A stretch of DNA of 64,000 nt from NCBI RefSeq assembly GCF_903652925.1, contig NZ_CAHLAR010000008.1, forward strand, positions 186,001 to 250,000, read 5' to 3'. Below the pieces are notes generated by a model. The model saw nothing but the letters and a program-made list of their open reading frames with translations. It did no database searches and was not told the DNA's origin. Positions 1-10,480 of the stretch are shown piece by piece. Both the position numbers and the translations under genes were made by a program. Every line of letters begins with the position of its first letter. Position 1 is the first letter of the stretch. Source of the stretch: Achromobacter anxifer (GTDB lineage Bacteria > Pseudomonadota > Gammaproteobacteria > Burkholderiales > Burkholderiaceae_B).

Positions 1-683
1 CGCACGTCTTCCTTGGACATGCGCAGCTTCTTCAGGTGGCTCCAGATCTGCCACGGCACGTCCAGCATGACGATAACCATCAGCGACGCCACGATGAAGG
101 CGCAGCACATCGCCACCAGCGTCAGCGCCTTGATCAGCGCCGCCGACGGCGCCACGTGCATCAGGCTCAGCATGTCGTCGTGGTAACGCCAGATGACCCA
201 GACCGCCACGCCGCCGACCAGCGCGGCCTTGGCCAGCGCCTTGATGAGTTCGACCACCGTCTGCGACGAGAACATCCGCTTCATCCCGGAAATGGGGCTG
301 AGCTTGGAGAAATTGAACTGGAGCGGCTTGCCGGATATGACGATGCCGCCCAGCAGCACGCTGGACAGGACCGCGATGACCGCCAGCAGGCCAAAGATCG
401 GCAACAGCACCAGCAAGGCCTGGCCGAAGCCGTCGACCGCGCGCTCGACCATCACGCCGGGATCCAGGACGATGCGCTGGTCAAACGCCAGGCCGTTGCG
501 CAGCACGCCGCTCAGGGCGCGGTAGAGCGAGCCGCCGCCAACCCAGATCGCGCCCACGCCCGCCGCCAGCATCATGAACGTTCCCAATTCGCGGGAACGC
601 GCAATCTGCCCCTCCTCGCGCGCCTTTTCCAGGCGCCTGGGAGAGGCGGCTTCGGTTTTTTCGAGGTCGCTTTCTTCGGCCAT
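1..683 (-). CDS. flhB: FlhB, flagellar export switch protein (3' end outside window)
   Basis: Inner-membrane component of the flagellar type III export apparatus that switches substrate class from rod/hook to filament proteins. The reverse strand from ATG at 683 gives MAEESDLEKTEAASPRRL, the conserved FlhB start, and the frame stays open to base 1, where it ends in the conserved motif PWQIWSHLKKLRMSKEDVR. About 227 codons are present, covering the N-terminal membrane domain; the cytoplasmic autocleavage domain (NPTH) lies beyond the left edge. It is the last gene of the minus-strand motility block seen here, following a chemoreceptor gene after a gap of about 186 bases. Identity is secure; only the truncation by the window limits it. 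Confidence 0.95.
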   Translation of the reverse strand, partial: MAEESDLEKTEAASPRRLEKAREEGQIARSRELGTFMMLAAGVGAIWVGGGSLYRALSGVLRNGLAFDQRIVLDPGVMVERAVDGFGQALLVLLPIFGLLAVIAVLSSVLLGGIVISGKPLQFNFSKLSPISGMKRMFSSQTVVELIKALAKAALVGGVAVWVIWRYHDDMLSLMHVAPSAALIKALTLVAMCCAFIVASLMVIVMLDVPWQIWSHLKKLRMSKEDV

Positions 684-869
684 GCTCTGCGGTGTCGTTG
701 CGGCTCGCGGATTCTGGAATGACGAGCTGCCCGCCGAGATTCTAGGAGGCCCGGGCCCTGGGCGATAAGCCAAGAAACGGGGGGAAAGCGGCGCTATTCC
801 CGGATGCGTTGCGGGACGCGCGCCCTGCCCCGGCGCCGCTCGCCCCGGGATGGCCGGCGAGGACCGGCG

Positions 870-2417
870 TCAGCGCGCCGCGACAGCGGCGGCGTGCCCG
901 CCCGCGCCCTCTTCCACCTCCGCCTGGAAGCGGCCGTAGTCCAGGCCGATCCGCACCGCGCCCCAATGCTCCGGGCCCAAATAAACAGGGACAGAGATGT
1001 CGTTGACGATCTCGCCTGTATCTCGCGAATAGGTCTGGAACAGCATCGCACCGGTATTGGCGGCCAGGCGCCGCCCCACCGGATCATCGAAGATGCGCTT
1101 GTGCCGCGTCCGCACGATGTCCATCTGGGGATCCCCGCTAGGCGCATGGGAAAAGCGGCTGTTGTGTGCCGGCGCGTAACCCCGGTCGTCGACCAGGATG
1201 GTGTAGATCCCGCCCGGTATGCTCTCCAGCACGCTGTCCAGCAGACGGGTCAAGGCCTCGTCGATCGCGCGGTCGTAGCGGGTATGAAAGCGCGGGGGTT
1301 CGCTGCCCGGAATCCGCTGATAGTGGCGGTCGAACACGTCCGCGCCGCGCGCCCGGGCATCCTCGAGCAGGCTGGCGGCCGCGTCGCGGAAGGCATCCAG
1401 GGCATCGCACAGGCCGTCGAAGGCGGTAGCGCCCGTGCGCATGTCGGCCAGCACTTCCTGCACGCTTTCCGTCTGGCGGCGGATGCGGTCGATCTCGCCG
1501 GACATGCTGCCGACACGCTCCAGCACGTCGGCGCTGAGCGCGGCGATCCGCCCGACTTCCTCGCTCATGCCGTGGTTGGTGATGTCCACTTCGCCCACGG
1601 CCTGGACCACTTCACCCATCTGGCGGTTCATGCCGTCGAAATCGCGCACGAAACGCTCGAAACTGGAGCAAGTGCGGTCCAGCACGCCGCCCGACGCATC
1701 GACGTCCTCGCGCAGCGTCTGTGTCTGGCGTTGTGTGGTGTCGACCAGTTCCAGCATCTCGGTCGTATGCCTGCCGATATCGCTGGTGGCCGAATTCACG
1801 CGCTCGGCCAACCGCCCTACCTCGCTGGCCACCACCGCGAACCCCCTGCCCGCATCGCCAGCGCGGGCGGCCTCGACGCCTGCGTTCAGGGCCAGCAGCT
1901 GGGTTTGCAAAGCGATGTCCTTGATCAGCTTGCTGATGTCCGCCACCGACCTGGCGCGGCCGGTCAACTGGCCGACGACTTCGGTGAAGGCAGCCATCTC
2001 GCGCGTCATGCGCTCCACCCGCTCCTTGACGTCCGCCAGTTCGGCCTGCGCCTGGCGCGCCGTGAGCAGATTCTGCCCCGATACCTCGGCGATCTCGCGC
2101 GCATGGCTGGAGGTGGAACCCGACAAGGCGGCGATCTGCGCCCCGCTGGCCGCGAGCGCCTGCGCCGCGCGCGCCTGCTCCTGGGCCAGCAACGAACAAC
2201 GGCCGGCCTGGAATTGCGTACGCGCCGCGTTCAGCGCGATTTCTATGCTGGATTGGCGGACGGTCATGATGCGGCTGCGTATCCGCCCCATGAACCGGTA
2301 CAGCGGCCAGACGGCCGGGCTGATGGATAGTGTGCGTTCCGACAGCGTCGCGTCGCCGCGATTGAGCCGCCGCAACAACCGCCACATGCCACCCAGGCGG
2401 AATACGGATCTGGCCAC
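870..2417 (-). CDS. soluble methyl-accepting chemotaxis protein with C-terminal sensor-like domain
   Basis: A 515-residue cytoplasmic chemoreceptor. The start is GTG at 2417 because AAGGAGG lies 6 bases upstream; an upstream extension to 2504 has no such site. No membrane span is visible. The conserved signalling hairpin covers about residues 160-205 ([19 protein letters not shown], then [18 protein letters not shown]), flanked by coiled-coil helices. Unusually, the sensor-like part is C-terminal (about residues 375-500): [15 protein letters not shown], then [11 protein letters not shown], then [21 protein letters not shown], which resembles a Cache-like fold. It lies between cheZ and flhB and probably signals through the CheA/CheW of this block. 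The ligand is unknown; the C-terminal fold assignment is inference. Confidence 0.85.
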   Translation of the reverse strand: MARSVFRLGGMWRLLRRLNRGDATLSERTLSISPAVWPLYRFMGRIRSRIMTVRQSSIEIALNAARTQFQAGRCSLLAQEQARAAQALAASGAQIAALSGSTSSHAREIAEVSGQNLLTARQAQAELADVKERVERMTREMAAFTEVVGQLTGRARSVADISKLIKDIALQTQLLALNAGVEAARAGDAGRGFAVVASEVGRLAERVNSATSDIGRHTTEMLELVDTTQRQTQTLREDVDASGGVLDRTCSSFERFVRDFDGMNRQMGEVVQAVGEVDITNHGMSEEVGRIAALSADVLERVGSMSGEIDRIRRQTESVQEVLADMRTGATAFDGLCDALDAFRDAAASLLEDARARGADVFDRHYQRIPGSEPPRFHTRYDRAIDEALTRLLDSVLESIPGGIYTILVDDRGYAPAHNSRFSHAPSGDPQMDIVRTRHKRIFDDPVGRRLAANTGAMLFQTYSRDTGEIVNDISVPVYLGPEHWGAVRIGLDYGRFQAEVEEGAGGHAAAVAAR

Positions 2418-2533
2418 GATGAACCTCCTTGTGCCGGCCCGGATCGCCTTCTGTGGGCATCCGTTGCCTGGCGCGCTGCGCGCGCGCCATGTTTCACGCT
2501 GCACGGCCCCTGCTAATTATTATGGCGGGAAGT

Positions 2534-2562
2534 CTATCGGCCGGACGCTGTTTGCGCCCTTA
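2534..2562 (-). promoter_or_regulatory. possible sigma-28 promoter with off-consensus spacing
   Basis: On the minus strand a TAAG element (2559-2562) is followed after 17 bases by GCCGATAG (2534-2541), close to the flagellar sigma consensus TAAA-N15-GCCGATAA. It lies about 115 bases upstream of the soluble chemoreceptor start. The spacing is two bases too long and the -35 element is imperfect, so this is a weak call. Confidence 0.25.
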
Positions 2563-2596
2563 GGGAATACGTTCATGCCCGGCTTGCGGACCGACA

Positions 2597-2629
2597 CCGC
2601 GCCGCCGGAGGACATCCCCGGCGGCGCGG
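2597..2629 (-). terminator. GC-rich hairpin downstream of cheZ
   Basis: Perfect 12-base inverted repeat (2597-2608 with 2618-2629, arm CCGCGCCGCCGG) with a 9-base loop, starting just 8 bases past the cheZ stop codon. No T-run follows on the minus strand, so it is either a weak or Rho-assisted terminator or an mRNA-stabilising stem at the cheZ 3' end. Confidence 0.45.
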
Positions 2630-2636
2630 CGCTTGC

Positions 2637-3269
2637 CTAGAAGCCCAGGCTGGCCAGCAGGTCGTCGACCTGATCCTGGCTGGTGACCACGTCGGTCTTG
2701 CCTTGCGGGCTGATCTGCGGGCCGTTGAGCAGGCTGTTGGCCTCCTCGCGGCGCTCTTGCGGCACGTTGTCCAGCAGCACCTGCAGCAGCTCGCGCTCGA
2801 TCGCGCCCACCACGTCCATCATGCGCATGATGACCTGGCCCGTGAGGTCCTGGAAATCCTGCGCCATGGTGATTTCCATCAGCTGGGACTGCGTCTGTTG
2901 CGCCTGCTTCGGCACTTCCTGCAAGTACGCGCGGGTGTCCTTCACCAGTTCACGCGCCTCGGGCAGTTCCAGCGGCTGGTCGTACCATTGCTGCCAGCGC
3001 GCATCCAGCGCCTGCGCCGAACGCGACAGGCCGTCCTGGATCGGGCCGGCCAGCTCGGTCGCGTTCAGAACGCGGTTGGCGGCCTGCTCCGTCATCTGCG
3101 CCACGTAGCGCAGACGGTCGCGGGCGTCGGGAATGGCGTTGGCGGCGTCCTTGATCGCCTGGTCCAGGCCCAGCTCGCGCATGCTGTCGCGCAACATGCG
3201 CGTCAGCGAGGCGATGCGGTGGATCAGGTCGGTGGATTCCGCCGGGTTTTCATTTTCCGTCGTGCTCAT
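2637..3269 (-). CDS. cheZ: CheZ, CheY-phosphate phosphatase
   Basis: Removes the phosphoryl group from CheY-P to end the motor signal. The 210-residue protein carries QDFQDLTGQ, placing the catalytic Asp141/Gln145 pair (equivalent to Asp143 and Gln147 in E. coli), and ends in the CheY-binding tail [12 protein letters not shown]. Start chosen at ATG 3269 ([12 protein letters not shown]) with GAGG upstream; a longer reading from 3281 lacks an RBS. The stop of cheY at 3278-3280 lies about 8 bases upstream, so the two are translated as neighbours. Length and both terminal motifs match the family. Confidence 0.96.
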   Translation of the reverse strand: MSTTENENPAESTDLIHRIASLTRMLRDSMRELGLDQAIKDAANAIPDARDRLRYVAQMTEQAANRVLNATELAGPIQDGLSRSAQALDARWQQWYDQPLELPEARELVKDTRAYLQEVPKQAQQTQSQLMEITMAQDFQDLTGQVIMRMMDVVGAIERELLQVLLDNVPQERREEANSLLNGPQISPQGKTDVVTSQDQVDDLLASLGF

Positions 3270-3277
3270 GGCGCACC

Positions 3278-3667
3278 TCAACCGGCGATTTTCTCGAAGA
3301 TCTTGGTGAGCTTCTCTTCCAGCGTCGCCGCCGTGAAGGGCTTGACCACATAGCCGTTGGCCCCGGCCTGGGCGGCGGCAACGATGTTTTCCTTCTTGGC
3401 CTCCGCCGTCACCATCAGCACCGGCAGCGACGCCAGCGCCGCGTCGGCGCGGATCTGCTTGAGCATTTCCAGGCCATCCAGGTTGGGCATGTTCCAGTCC
3501 GACACCACGAACTGGAAGCCGCCGTTGCGCAGCTTTTCCAGTCCGATGGCGCCGTCCTCGGCCTCATCCACGTTCTCGAAACCCAGCTCCTTGAGCAGGT
3601 TGCGAATGATCCGCCGCATGGTGGGGAAGTCATCCACCACCAGAATCTTCAGGCCCTTGTCTACCAT
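3278..3667 (-). CDS. cheY: CheY, chemotaxis response regulator
   Basis: A 129-residue single receiver domain that binds the flagellar switch when phosphorylated by CheA. All functional residues are visible: acid pocket Asp12/Asp13, phospho-acceptor Asp57 ([13 protein letters not shown]), Thr87 and Lys109 ([14 protein letters not shown]). It sits between cheB and cheZ, the usual enteric and beta-proteobacterial order, with a 50-base gap after cheB. This is the canonical CheY; a second CheY-like protein lies upstream at 10098-10478. Confidence 0.96.
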   Translation of the reverse strand: MVDKGLKILVVDDFPTMRRIIRNLLKELGFENVDEAEDGAIGLEKLRNGGFQFVVSDWNMPNLDGLEMLKQIRADAALASLPVLMVTAEAKKENIVAAAQAGANGYVVKPFTAATLEEKLTKIFEKIAG

Positions 3668-3717
3668 CTTCTACTCCAGAAAAAATTTGCCTTGGACCGA
3701 TCGGGGAGCCTGCCGCG

Positions 3718-4776
3718 TCAGACGCGGTGCCCGCGATCGCCCAGGCGAGTCAGAATGCGTTCGCTGATCGCCGATAACGAAACCACTTCATCCGCGGCGC
3801 CTATGGCGATAGCTTCGCGGGGCATACCGAAGACGACGCAACTGGCCTCGTCCTGCGCAATCGTGTGGGCGCCCGCGCGATGCATGGCCAGCATGCCCGC
3901 GGCGCCGTCCTTGCCCATGCCGGTCAGGATGACGCCGATGGCGTTCTTGCCCGCGGCCACGGCGGCCGAATTGAACAGCACGTCCACCGACGGACGGTGG
4001 CGGTTGACGGGTTCGCTGGCTTCCAGCTCGATCACATAGTTGGCGCCGCTGCGCCCCAGGCGCATGTGCGTGTCACCGCCCGGCGCCAGGTACACGTGTC
4101 CCGGCAGCACCCGGTCTCCGTGCGCGGCTTCGCGCACGGTCACGGCGCAGAGCGCGTCCAGGCGTTGCGCGAACGAGCGCGTGAAGCCGGCCGGCATGTG
4201 CTGGGTGATCAGGATGGCCGGGCTGTCAGGCGGCAGCGGCTGCAGGACTTCGCGGATCGCCTCGGTGCCGCCCGTGGAGGCGCCGACGATGACCAGCTTT
4301 TCCGAGCTGGACAGGGGCCGGCGCAGCATGGGCGCAGGCGTGGCCGGCGTGGCGTGCGCCGCCGGCGCGCGCAGCTTGGCGCGCGACGCGGCGCGTATCT
4401 TGTCGGCAATGATCTCGGTGTATTCGAGCAGGCCGTCGCGGATGCCCAGCTTGGGCTTGGTGACGAAATCGATGGCGCCCAGTTCCAGGGCGCGCAGCGT
4501 GATTTCCCCGCCGCGTTCGGTCAGCGACGACACCATCACCACCGGCATCGGCCGCAGGCGCATCAGCTTTTCAAGGAAATCCAGCCCGTCCATGCGGGGC
4601 ATTTCCACGTCCAGCGTCAGCACGTCCGGGTTATGGCGTTTGATGAGTTCGCGCGCGACCAGGGGATCGGGCGCCGTCGCGACCACCTCCATGTCGGGCT
4701 GGCTGTTGATGATCTCGGTCATCAGTCCGCGCACCAACGCGGAGTCGTCCACACACAAAACGCTGATTTTCTTCAT
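3718..4776 (-). CDS. cheB: CheB, chemoreceptor glutamate methylesterase/deamidase
   Basis: Adaptation enzyme that hydrolyses methyl esters on chemoreceptors after phosphorylation by CheA. The 352-residue protein has an N-terminal receiver domain (Asp10/Asp11; phospho-acceptor Asp56 in [15 protein letters not shown]) and a C-terminal methylesterase domain with the Ser-His-Asp triad in [21 protein letters not shown] and [10 protein letters not shown]. It follows cheR by about 20 bases in the same transcript. Confidence 0.97.
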   Translation of the reverse strand: MKKISVLCVDDSALVRGLMTEIINSQPDMEVVATAPDPLVARELIKRHNPDVLTLDVEMPRMDGLDFLEKLMRLRPMPVVMVSSLTERGGEITLRALELGAIDFVTKPKLGIRDGLLEYTEIIADKIRAASRAKLRAPAAHATPATPAPMLRRPLSSSEKLVIVGASTGGTEAIREVLQPLPPDSPAILITQHMPAGFTRSFAQRLDALCAVTVREAAHGDRVLPGHVYLAPGGDTHMRLGRSGANYVIELEASEPVNRHRPSVDVLFNSAAVAAGKNAIGVILTGMGKDGAAGMLAMHRAGAHTIAQDEASCVVFGMPREAIAIGAADEVVSLSAISERILTRLGDRGHRV

Positions 4777-4796
4777 TTATTGCTGCCTCGTCCCGC

Positions 4797-5651
4797 TCAG
4801 GACCTGCCCGCGCATTCGTAGACGGTCTGCCCGCGCAGACGGAAATCCCGGCTGATATAGGTAAAGTTCTCGGAGTGGCCGGCAAACAGCAAGCCGCCCG
4901 GCTTGAGCAGCGGCACGAACCGCTCCAGGATTCTTGCCTGGGTCGGTTTATCGAAATAGATCATGACGTTACGGCAGAAGATCACGTCGAACTGCTCGTT
5001 GATCGGCCACGCCGGCGCCAACAGGTTCAAGGTCTCGTAGCGCACCATGTCGGCGATCTCGGGGCGCACCCGGACCTGCCCTTCATTGGCGCCGCGCCCC
5101 TTGAGGAAAAAGCGGCGCAGGCGCTCGCCGTCCATCTTGTCCACGCGCTCGGCAGGGTAGACGCCAGCCCGCGCGCGCGTCAGCACGTTGGTGTCGATAT
5201 CGGTGGCCAGCACCGAGCAGGAGCTTGCCCGCGGCCCCAGCGCTTCCACCAGCGTCATGGCGATGGAATATGGCTCTTCGCCGGTCGAGGCCGCACAGCA
5301 CCACACCGACACCGGACCGCCGCGCCGCTTCGCGAAGTCGGCCAGGATGGGAAAGTGATGGGATTCGCGGAAGAACGCCGTCAGGTTGGTCGTCAGCGCG
5401 TTGACGAAATCTTCCCATTCCGCGGCGTCCGGCTCGCTTTCCAGGTGATCCAGATAGCTGCCAAAATCCTGCAGCCCCAAGGCGCGCAGACGGCGCGCCA
5501 GGCGGCTGTAGACCATTTCACGCTTGTGCGTGCCCAGGGAAATGCCGGCGTGCGCGTGGATCATCTTGCGCACGCGCGAGAAGTCCGCGTCGCGGAAGTC
5601 GAATTGGCGGTCCACCGGAATGGACGGCGCCAGGGTTGCCACGGTAGCCAC
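4797..5651 (-). CDS. cheR: CheR, chemoreceptor glutamate methyltransferase
   Basis: SAM-dependent methylation of receptor glutamates, opposing CheB. About 284 residues with an N-terminal helical CheR domain and a C-terminal Rossmann domain (SVWCCAASTGEEPYSIAM; later FDVIFCRNVMIYFDK, the family signature). The start is uncertain: GTG at 5651 has GAGGA six bases upstream; a TTG at 5663 would overlap the stop of the preceding receptor gene but has no spaced RBS. It lies directly after the transmembrane chemoreceptor gene, and the two are probably translationally coupled. Confidence 0.94.
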   Translation of the reverse strand: MATVATLAPSIPVDRQFDFRDADFSRVRKMIHAHAGISLGTHKREMVYSRLARRLRALGLQDFGSYLDHLESEPDAAEWEDFVNALTTNLTAFFRESHHFPILADFAKRRGGPVSVWCCAASTGEEPYSIAMTLVEALGPRASSCSVLATDIDTNVLTRARAGVYPAERVDKMDGERLRRFFLKGRGANEGQVRVRPEIADMVRYETLNLLAPAWPINEQFDVIFCRNVMIYFDKPTQARILERFVPLLKPGGLLFAGHSENFTYISRDFRLRGQTVYECAGRS

Positions 5652-5659
5652 TGCCGTCC

Positions 5660-7363
5660 TCAATGACCGAGTGCAAGCGCGTCCGGCGCCTGCAAGCGCG
5701 CGTCGTCATCGGACGAACGCGCCGACGACAAGCGCTGGGCCGGCACTTCGATGACCTCGCCCGCGTTGACCTTGAACACGGCCACCGCTTCGGCCAGGCG
5801 CTGCGCCTGTTCCTGCAGCGAACCTGCGGCGGCCGCCGCCTCTTCCACCAGCGCCGCGTTCTGCTGCGTGACCTCGTCCATCTGCGATACCGCGCGGTTC
5901 ACTTGCTCGATGCCGCTGGATTGTTCCTCGGACGCCGCCGAAATCTCGCCCATGATGTCCGTCACACGCTTCACCGAGGCCACGATCTCCTGCATCGTGG
6001 AGCCGGCGCGCTCCACCTGCTGCGAACCGGCGCCGACCTTGGTCACCGAGTCCTCGATCAGGCCCTTGATTTCCTTGGCGGCCTGCGCGCTGCGCTGCGC
6101 CAGCGAGCGCACTTCGCCCGCCACCACCGCGAAACCCTTGCCCTGCTCGCCCGCCCGCGCCGCTTCCACGGCCGCATTCAGCGCCAGGATGTTGGTCTGG
6201 AATGCAATGCCGTCGATCACCGACACGATCTCGGAGATCTTGCGCGAGCTGGCGGAAATCTCCTGCATGGTGCTGACCACTTCCGACACCGCCGAACCGC
6301 CGCGCTCGGCCACGTCCGAGGCGCTGGCTGCCAACTGGTTGGCCTGGCGCGCATTGTCCGCATTCTGCTTCACGGTCGAAGCCAGTTGCTCCATCGAGGC
6401 CGCGGTTTCCTCCAGCGAGGCCGCCTGCTGCTCGGTGCGGCTGGACAGGTCCGTATTGCCCGCCGCGATCTCGTGCGAACCGACGTTGATCTCGTCCACG
6501 CCCCGGCGCACCGACGCCACCGTGCGCGTCAGGCTTTCCTGCATGCGCTTCAGGGCGGCGAACAACTGGCCGATTTCGTTGGTATTGCGTACGTCCACGC
6601 GGGCGGTCAGGTCGCCGCCGGCGATACGGTCGAAGTGATGCCCCGCTTCCTTTAGCGGCAACAGCACGCGCCGGCGCAGGAAAACATACGTGGCGAACAC
6701 CAGCAGCGCGGCGATCACGCCGCCCGCGCCCACCGCCATCAGAACGAACTGGTAGCGCACCTGCGCCACTTCATGGGCGTCCAGCGTCTTGCTGGCGCGC
6801 CAGAAATCGAAGCCTTCGATCGCACGCGCGAACCGCCCTTCCAGGGCGTCCTGCACGGTCTGGACCTGCTTCTGGAAGGCAGGCATGTCCGCCTTTTCCA
6901 GGGAGGCGACCAGCGGCGTCAGGCCTTGCTGCACCAGCGCGCCGTAGGACTCGTCGATCTCTTTCAGCGCCTCGGCGGCTTCGGCCGGCCGGGACAAGGT
7001 CTTGTAGTACTCGTATTCGGCCTGCCCCTTGTTCATGGAGGCCTTGGCGCGCTCCAGCAGGCCGGCCGCGTCCGATGACAGCCCCTGGGTCAGCAACGTG
7101 GCCTGTCCGACGTTCTTCACGATGTCCGCATAGTTGGCCGAGGCCGCGCGGCCCAGCCCGGTCATGGTGTCCTTGTAGCTGGAAACCACGCGGCCGACCG
7201 CGTCATCCAGTTCCTGCGATTGCTTGATCTCCGCCAGGGTGCCATTGCTGATGCGCAGAGACAGCACGCCCAGCGCGGCTCCGATCACCAACATGAATGA
7301 GAAAAACGCCAGCACCCACAACAGGCTGCTGCGTATCGTCATGTTCGCGAAAAACTTGCGCAT
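5660..7363 (-). CDS. transmembrane methyl-accepting chemotaxis protein (Tsr/Tar type)
   Basis: A 567-residue chemoreceptor. Start at ATG 7363 ([15 protein letters not shown]), preceded by AGGAGTGG. The first membrane span is at about residues 11-33, a periplasmic four-helix-type ligand domain follows, a second span lies near 205-230, then HAMP and the signalling domain with the hairpin tip [20 protein letters not shown] and [20 protein letters not shown]. It lacks an NWETF-type C-terminal pentapeptide. It lies between cheW and cheR, as tsr does in related genomes. Ligand unknown. Confidence 0.93.
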   Translation of the reverse strand: MRKFFANMTIRSSLLWVLAFFSFMLVIGAALGVLSLRISNGTLAEIKQSQELDDAVGRVVSSYKDTMTGLGRAASANYADIVKNVGQATLLTQGLSSDAAGLLERAKASMNKGQAEYEYYKTLSRPAEAAEALKEIDESYGALVQQGLTPLVASLEKADMPAFQKQVQTVQDALEGRFARAIEGFDFWRASKTLDAHEVAQVRYQFVLMAVGAGGVIAALLVFATYVFLRRRVLLPLKEAGHHFDRIAGGDLTARVDVRNTNEIGQLFAALKRMQESLTRTVASVRRGVDEINVGSHEIAAGNTDLSSRTEQQAASLEETAASMEQLASTVKQNADNARQANQLAASASDVAERGGSAVSEVVSTMQEISASSRKISEIVSVIDGIAFQTNILALNAAVEAARAGEQGKGFAVVAGEVRSLAQRSAQAAKEIKGLIEDSVTKVGAGSQQVERAGSTMQEIVASVKRVTDIMGEISAASEEQSSGIEQVNRAVSQMDEVTQQNAALVEEAAAAAGSLQEQAQRLAEAVAVFKVNAGEVIEVPAQRLSSARSSDDDARLQAPDALALGH

Positions 7364-7391
7364 CACAAGAACCACTCCTAGACTGAAATCG

Positions 7392-7429
7392 TTAAAGGAA
7401 AGCGCCACATTGGGTGCAATATGGCGCTT
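7392..7429 (-). terminator. intrinsic-terminator-like hairpin inside the che operon
   Basis: Minus-strand hairpin with 13-base arms (7400-7412 with 7417-7429, one G-U pair), a 4-base loop, then TTTCCTTT. It lies between the cheW stop and the chemoreceptor start, so it should reduce readthrough from flhDC-mot-cheAW into the receptor-cheRBYZ half. Confidence 0.65.
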
Positions 7430-7454
7430 CTACCTCCAAGCAGGCCGGTTCCGA

Positions 7455-7964
7455 TCAGGAAGCGACCTTCTCCACCAGCGCCATTTCGTCGCTGGTCATC
7501 ATTTTCTCGATGTCCACCAGGATCAGCATCCGTTCGTCGACCGTGCCCAGGCCCGTCAGGTATTCCGTCGACAGGGTCGCGCCGAACTCGGGCGCCGGAC
7601 GGATCTGGCCGGAATTGAGCATCAGCACGTCGGACACGCCGTCCACCACGATGCCGACGACGCGGCGGTCGAGGTTCAGGATGATGACGACGGTCTGCTC
7701 GTTGTAGTCGACGCGGCCCAGGTTGAACTTGATGCGCAGGTCGACGATGGGCACGATGATGCCGCGCAGGTTCGTCACGCCCTTGATGAACGGCGGAACA
7801 TTCGCGATGCGGGTGACCGTGTCGGCGTCGTAGCCGCGGATCTCCTGCACCTTCAGGATATCGATGCCGTACTCTTCGTCGCCCAGCGTAAAGACCAGGA
7901 ATTCGCTGCCGACATCTTCATTGCGCGCGGCTTGCGCATGCGGTTTGGCTGCCATGAGGTTCAT
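7455..7964 (-). CDS. cheW: CheW, chemotaxis coupling protein
   Basis: Scaffold linking CheA to chemoreceptors in signalling arrays. The 169-residue protein is a single CheW domain: [37 protein letters not shown] and [17 protein letters not shown] are typical. Start ATG 7964 is only 7 bases from the cheA stop (7972), so cheA and cheW are translated together. A hairpin terminator follows the gene. Confidence 0.96.
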   Translation of the reverse strand: MNLMAAKPHAQAARNEDVGSEFLVFTLGDEEYGIDILKVQEIRGYDADTVTRIANVPPFIKGVTNLRGIIVPIVDLRIKFNLGRVDYNEQTVVIILNLDRRVVGIVVDGVSDVLMLNSGQIRPAPEFGATLSTEYLTGLGTVDERMLILVDIEKMMTSDEMALVEKVAS

Positions 7965-7971
7965 TTCTCCA

Positions 7972-10068
7972 TCAATTCAGAATGGCTTCGGGCTGCGACC
8001 AACGCTCGCGGTTGGCGCGCGCAAGCGCAAATACATCGACGATCAGGGCCACGCTGCCATCGCCCAGGATGGTGGCGGCGGAAATGCCCGGCACCTTGCG
8101 GTAATTGGATTCGAGGTTCTTCACCACGACCTGGTGCTGGCCGATCAGGTGATCCACCAGCAGCGCAAAGCGGCGGTCCTCGGCCTGCATGATGACCGCG
8201 ATGGCCTGCGTCGGATCGGTCTGGGCGTCGCTCACCGAGAACACGCGATGCATCTCGACCAGCGGCAGGTATTCGCCGCGCACGTGCATCACGCGCTCGT
8301 TGCCCGCCACCGAATAGATCTGGTCGTTCGTGGGCTGCAGCGATTCGGTCACGTGGTTCAGCGGCAGGATGAAAGTTTCCTCGCCGACGCGCACCGACAT
8401 GCCGTCCAGGATCGCCAGGGTCAAGGGCAGCACGATGCGCGTGGTGGTGCCGTTGCCCGGCTCGCACGACAGCTGCACATGGCCGCCCATGTCCTGGATA
8501 TTCCGGCGCACCACGTCCATGCCCACGCCGCGGCCGGAGATGTCCGTGACCTTTTCGGCGGTGGAGAAGCCAGGCGCGAAGATCAGCTGCCAGATTTCGT
8601 CGTCCGGCGAATTCTCGTTGACCGGCAGGCCCTGGGCGATCGCCTTCTTCAGGATCTTGTCGCGGTTCAAGCCGCCGCCGTCGTCGCTGACTTCAATGAC
8701 GATGTTGCCACCGTTGTGCTGGGCCGACAGCACCAGCTGCCCGACCGGATCCTTGCCCGCGGCAACGCGCTTCTCGGGCGTCTCGATGCCGTGATCCAGG
8801 CTGTTGCGCACCAGGTGGGTGAGCGGATCGATGATGCGTTCGATCAGGCTCTTGTCCAGTTCTGTGGCGCGGCCGTGGGTCTGCAGTTCGATCTGCTTGC
8901 CCATCTTGCTGGCGATGTCGCGCACCAGGCGCGGGAAGCGGCTGAACACGTAGTCCATCGGCATCATGCGGATGGACATGACCGCTTCCTGCAGGTCGCG
9001 GGCGTTGCGTTCCAGCTGTTCCATGCCGTTGAGCAGGCGGTCGTGCAGCACCGGGTCCAGCGTGGAGGCCGTCTGGGCCAGCATCGCCTGGGTAATGACC
9101 AGTTCGCCCACCAGATTGATCACCTGGTCGACCTTTTCGACGCCCACGCGGATCGAGGTGGATTCCTTGTCCGCATGCGCGGGCGCGGCGGCGGCGGGCC
9201 GCGTCGCGCGGGCTGCCTGGGTGATGGCTTCGGCGGCAGCGGCGGATTCGGCCACGGCGGGCGCGGCCGGAGCCGGAGCCGCGGCGGGAATCGGGGCCGG
9301 CGCGGGAGCGGCGGCAGCCGTCGCTGGCGCGGGAGCCGCCTCGCGGGTGATTTCCAGCTGGTCGCCGTCGACGATGAAGCAGCAGACCGCCTCGATGTCG
9401 TCCGGCGTGCAGGTGCTGTCCATCCATACGGTCAGCGCGCCGTCGGCGCGTTCGCTGGCCTTTACGTTGCCCAGGTTGCCCATTTCTTCGAGCAGCGAGG
9501 CGGCGTCCTTGTCGGAGACCTTGGAGATCCGCACTCGCAAGGGCAGACTGCCGGACTCCGCGGCCGGAGCCTGCGGCTCGGGCGCCGGAGCCACTGCCAC
9601 CGGCACGGGAGCCGGGGCCGGAGCGGGTGCGGCCGCCTGAACCGGCGCGGGGGCCGCGGCGGGATCCTTATGCTCCAGCGCGAGCTGCCTCAGTACGGCG
9701 CAGATACGCTCAAACACGGCTTCATCGGGCTCTTCGGAGGCCCGGTAGGCATCCAGTTGGCTTTTGAGCACGTCTTTCGTTTCCAAGAAAATATCGATCA
9801 TGTCCGTGCGCAGCGCCATTTCGCCGCGACGGATCGCGTCCAGGAGGTTTTCCAGCAAATGGGTGGTGCCCGCCAGCTGCGTGAAGCAGCCGAACGTCGC
9901 CGCCCCGCCCTTGATCGAGTGGGCCGCGCGGAAAATGGCGTTGAGCTGCTCGATGTCGGGCGCGCCCACGTCAAGCTCAAGCAGCAACTGCTCCATTTGC
10001 GCGAGCAGCTCATCCGCCTCGTCGAAAAAGGTCTCGTAAAACTGACTGAGGTCCAAACCAGAACTCAT
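7972..10068 (-). CDS. cheA: CheA, chemotaxis sensor histidine kinase
   Basis: Central kinase of the chemotaxis pathway, phosphorylating CheY and CheB. At 698 residues it has the full P1-P5 layout: P1 with the phospho-accepting His50 in [14 protein letters not shown]; two long Ala/Pro-rich linkers around residues 140-170 and 240-300; P3 dimerisation; P4 with N box [17 protein letters not shown]1 [14 protein letters not shown] and G2 [15 protein letters not shown]; and a C-terminal CheW-like P5. The linkers are unusually rich in Ala-Pro-Val repeats. The downstream gene is cheW. Confidence 0.97.
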   Translation of the reverse strand: MSSGLDLSQFYETFFDEADELLAQMEQLLLELDVGAPDIEQLNAIFRAAHSIKGGAATFGCFTQLAGTTHLLENLLDAIRRGEMALRTDMIDIFLETKDVLKSQLDAYRASEEPDEAVFERICAVLRQLALEHKDPAAAPAPVQAAAPAPAPAPVPVAVAPAPEPQAPAAESGSLPLRVRISKVSDKDAASLLEEMGNLGNVKASERADGALTVWMDSTCTPDDIEAVCCFIVDGDQLEITREAAPAPATAAAAPAPAPIPAAAPAPAAPAVAESAAAAEAITQAARATRPAAAAPAHADKESTSIRVGVEKVDQVINLVGELVITQAMLAQTASTLDPVLHDRLLNGMEQLERNARDLQEAVMSIRMMPMDYVFSRFPRLVRDIASKMGKQIELQTHGRATELDKSLIERIIDPLTHLVRNSLDHGIETPEKRVAAGKDPVGQLVLSAQHNGGNIVIEVSDDGGGLNRDKILKKAIAQGLPVNENSPDDEIWQLIFAPGFSTAEKVTDISGRGVGMDVVRRNIQDMGGHVQLSCEPGNGTTTRIVLPLTLAILDGMSVRVGEETFILPLNHVTESLQPTNDQIYSVAGNERVMHVRGEYLPLVEMHRVFSVSDAQTDPTQAIAVIMQAEDRRFALLVDHLIGQHQVVVKNLESNYRKVPGISAATILGDGSVALIVDVFALARANRERWSQPEAILN

Positions 10069-10097
10069 GACCCGTACGCCTTCAAAAATGAACCTGC

Positions 10098-10478
10098 TTA
10101 CGCGCCGGCCTGCTCGTCGAGCAGTTCAGACGCCAATTCCACCAGCACATCGGGGTCGACCGGCTTGGAAAGCCAGCCGCAAACACCCAGATCCCGGGCG
10201 GCCATCTTGCTGTCCACATCGTCCTCGGTGGTAAGCACCAGCACCGGCACGTCCAGATACTGGTCCTCCTGGCGCAAGCCCTGGATCAGTTCCAGGCCGC
10301 CCATGACCGGCATGTTCCAGTCACTGACCACCAGGTCCACGGGATGGCGTTTGGCCATTTCCAGCGCTTCCTGGCCGTTGCCGGCCGTCAAGACTGTCCA
10401 TCCCGCGCCCGCCAGCGTCGCCTGGACGATCATCCGCATCGTCGCCGAGTCGTCCGCCACCAGAATCGTTGCCGCCAT
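10098..10478 (-). CDS. second CheY-like single-domain response regulator
   Basis: A 126-residue receiver with acid pocket Asp9/Asp10, phospho-acceptor Asp53 ([15 protein letters not shown]), Thr83/Thr84 and Lys105 (GWLSKPVDPD). There is no output domain. It sits between motB and cheA, whereas the canonical cheY is beside cheZ. Such extra CheYs often act as phosphate sinks or signal to a different motor face; which applies here cannot be read from sequence. The ATG start at 10478 is 3 bases before the motB stop at 10481, so translation is likely coupled. Confidence 0.9.
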   Translation of the reverse strand: MAATILVADDSATMRMIVQATLAGAGWTVLTAGNGQEALEMAKRHPVDLVVSDWNMPVMGGLELIQGLRQEDQYLDVPVLVLTTEDDVDSKMAARDLGVCGWLSKPVDPDVLVELASELLDEQAGA

Positions 10479-10480
10479 TG

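Noticed and set aside
804-2330. Long plus-strand open frame opposite the soluble chemoreceptor gene (508 codons)
   Set aside because: It is antisense to a clear chemoreceptor gene, is rich in His/Arg/Ala/Gly as GC-rich shadow frames are, and shows no domain or RBS.
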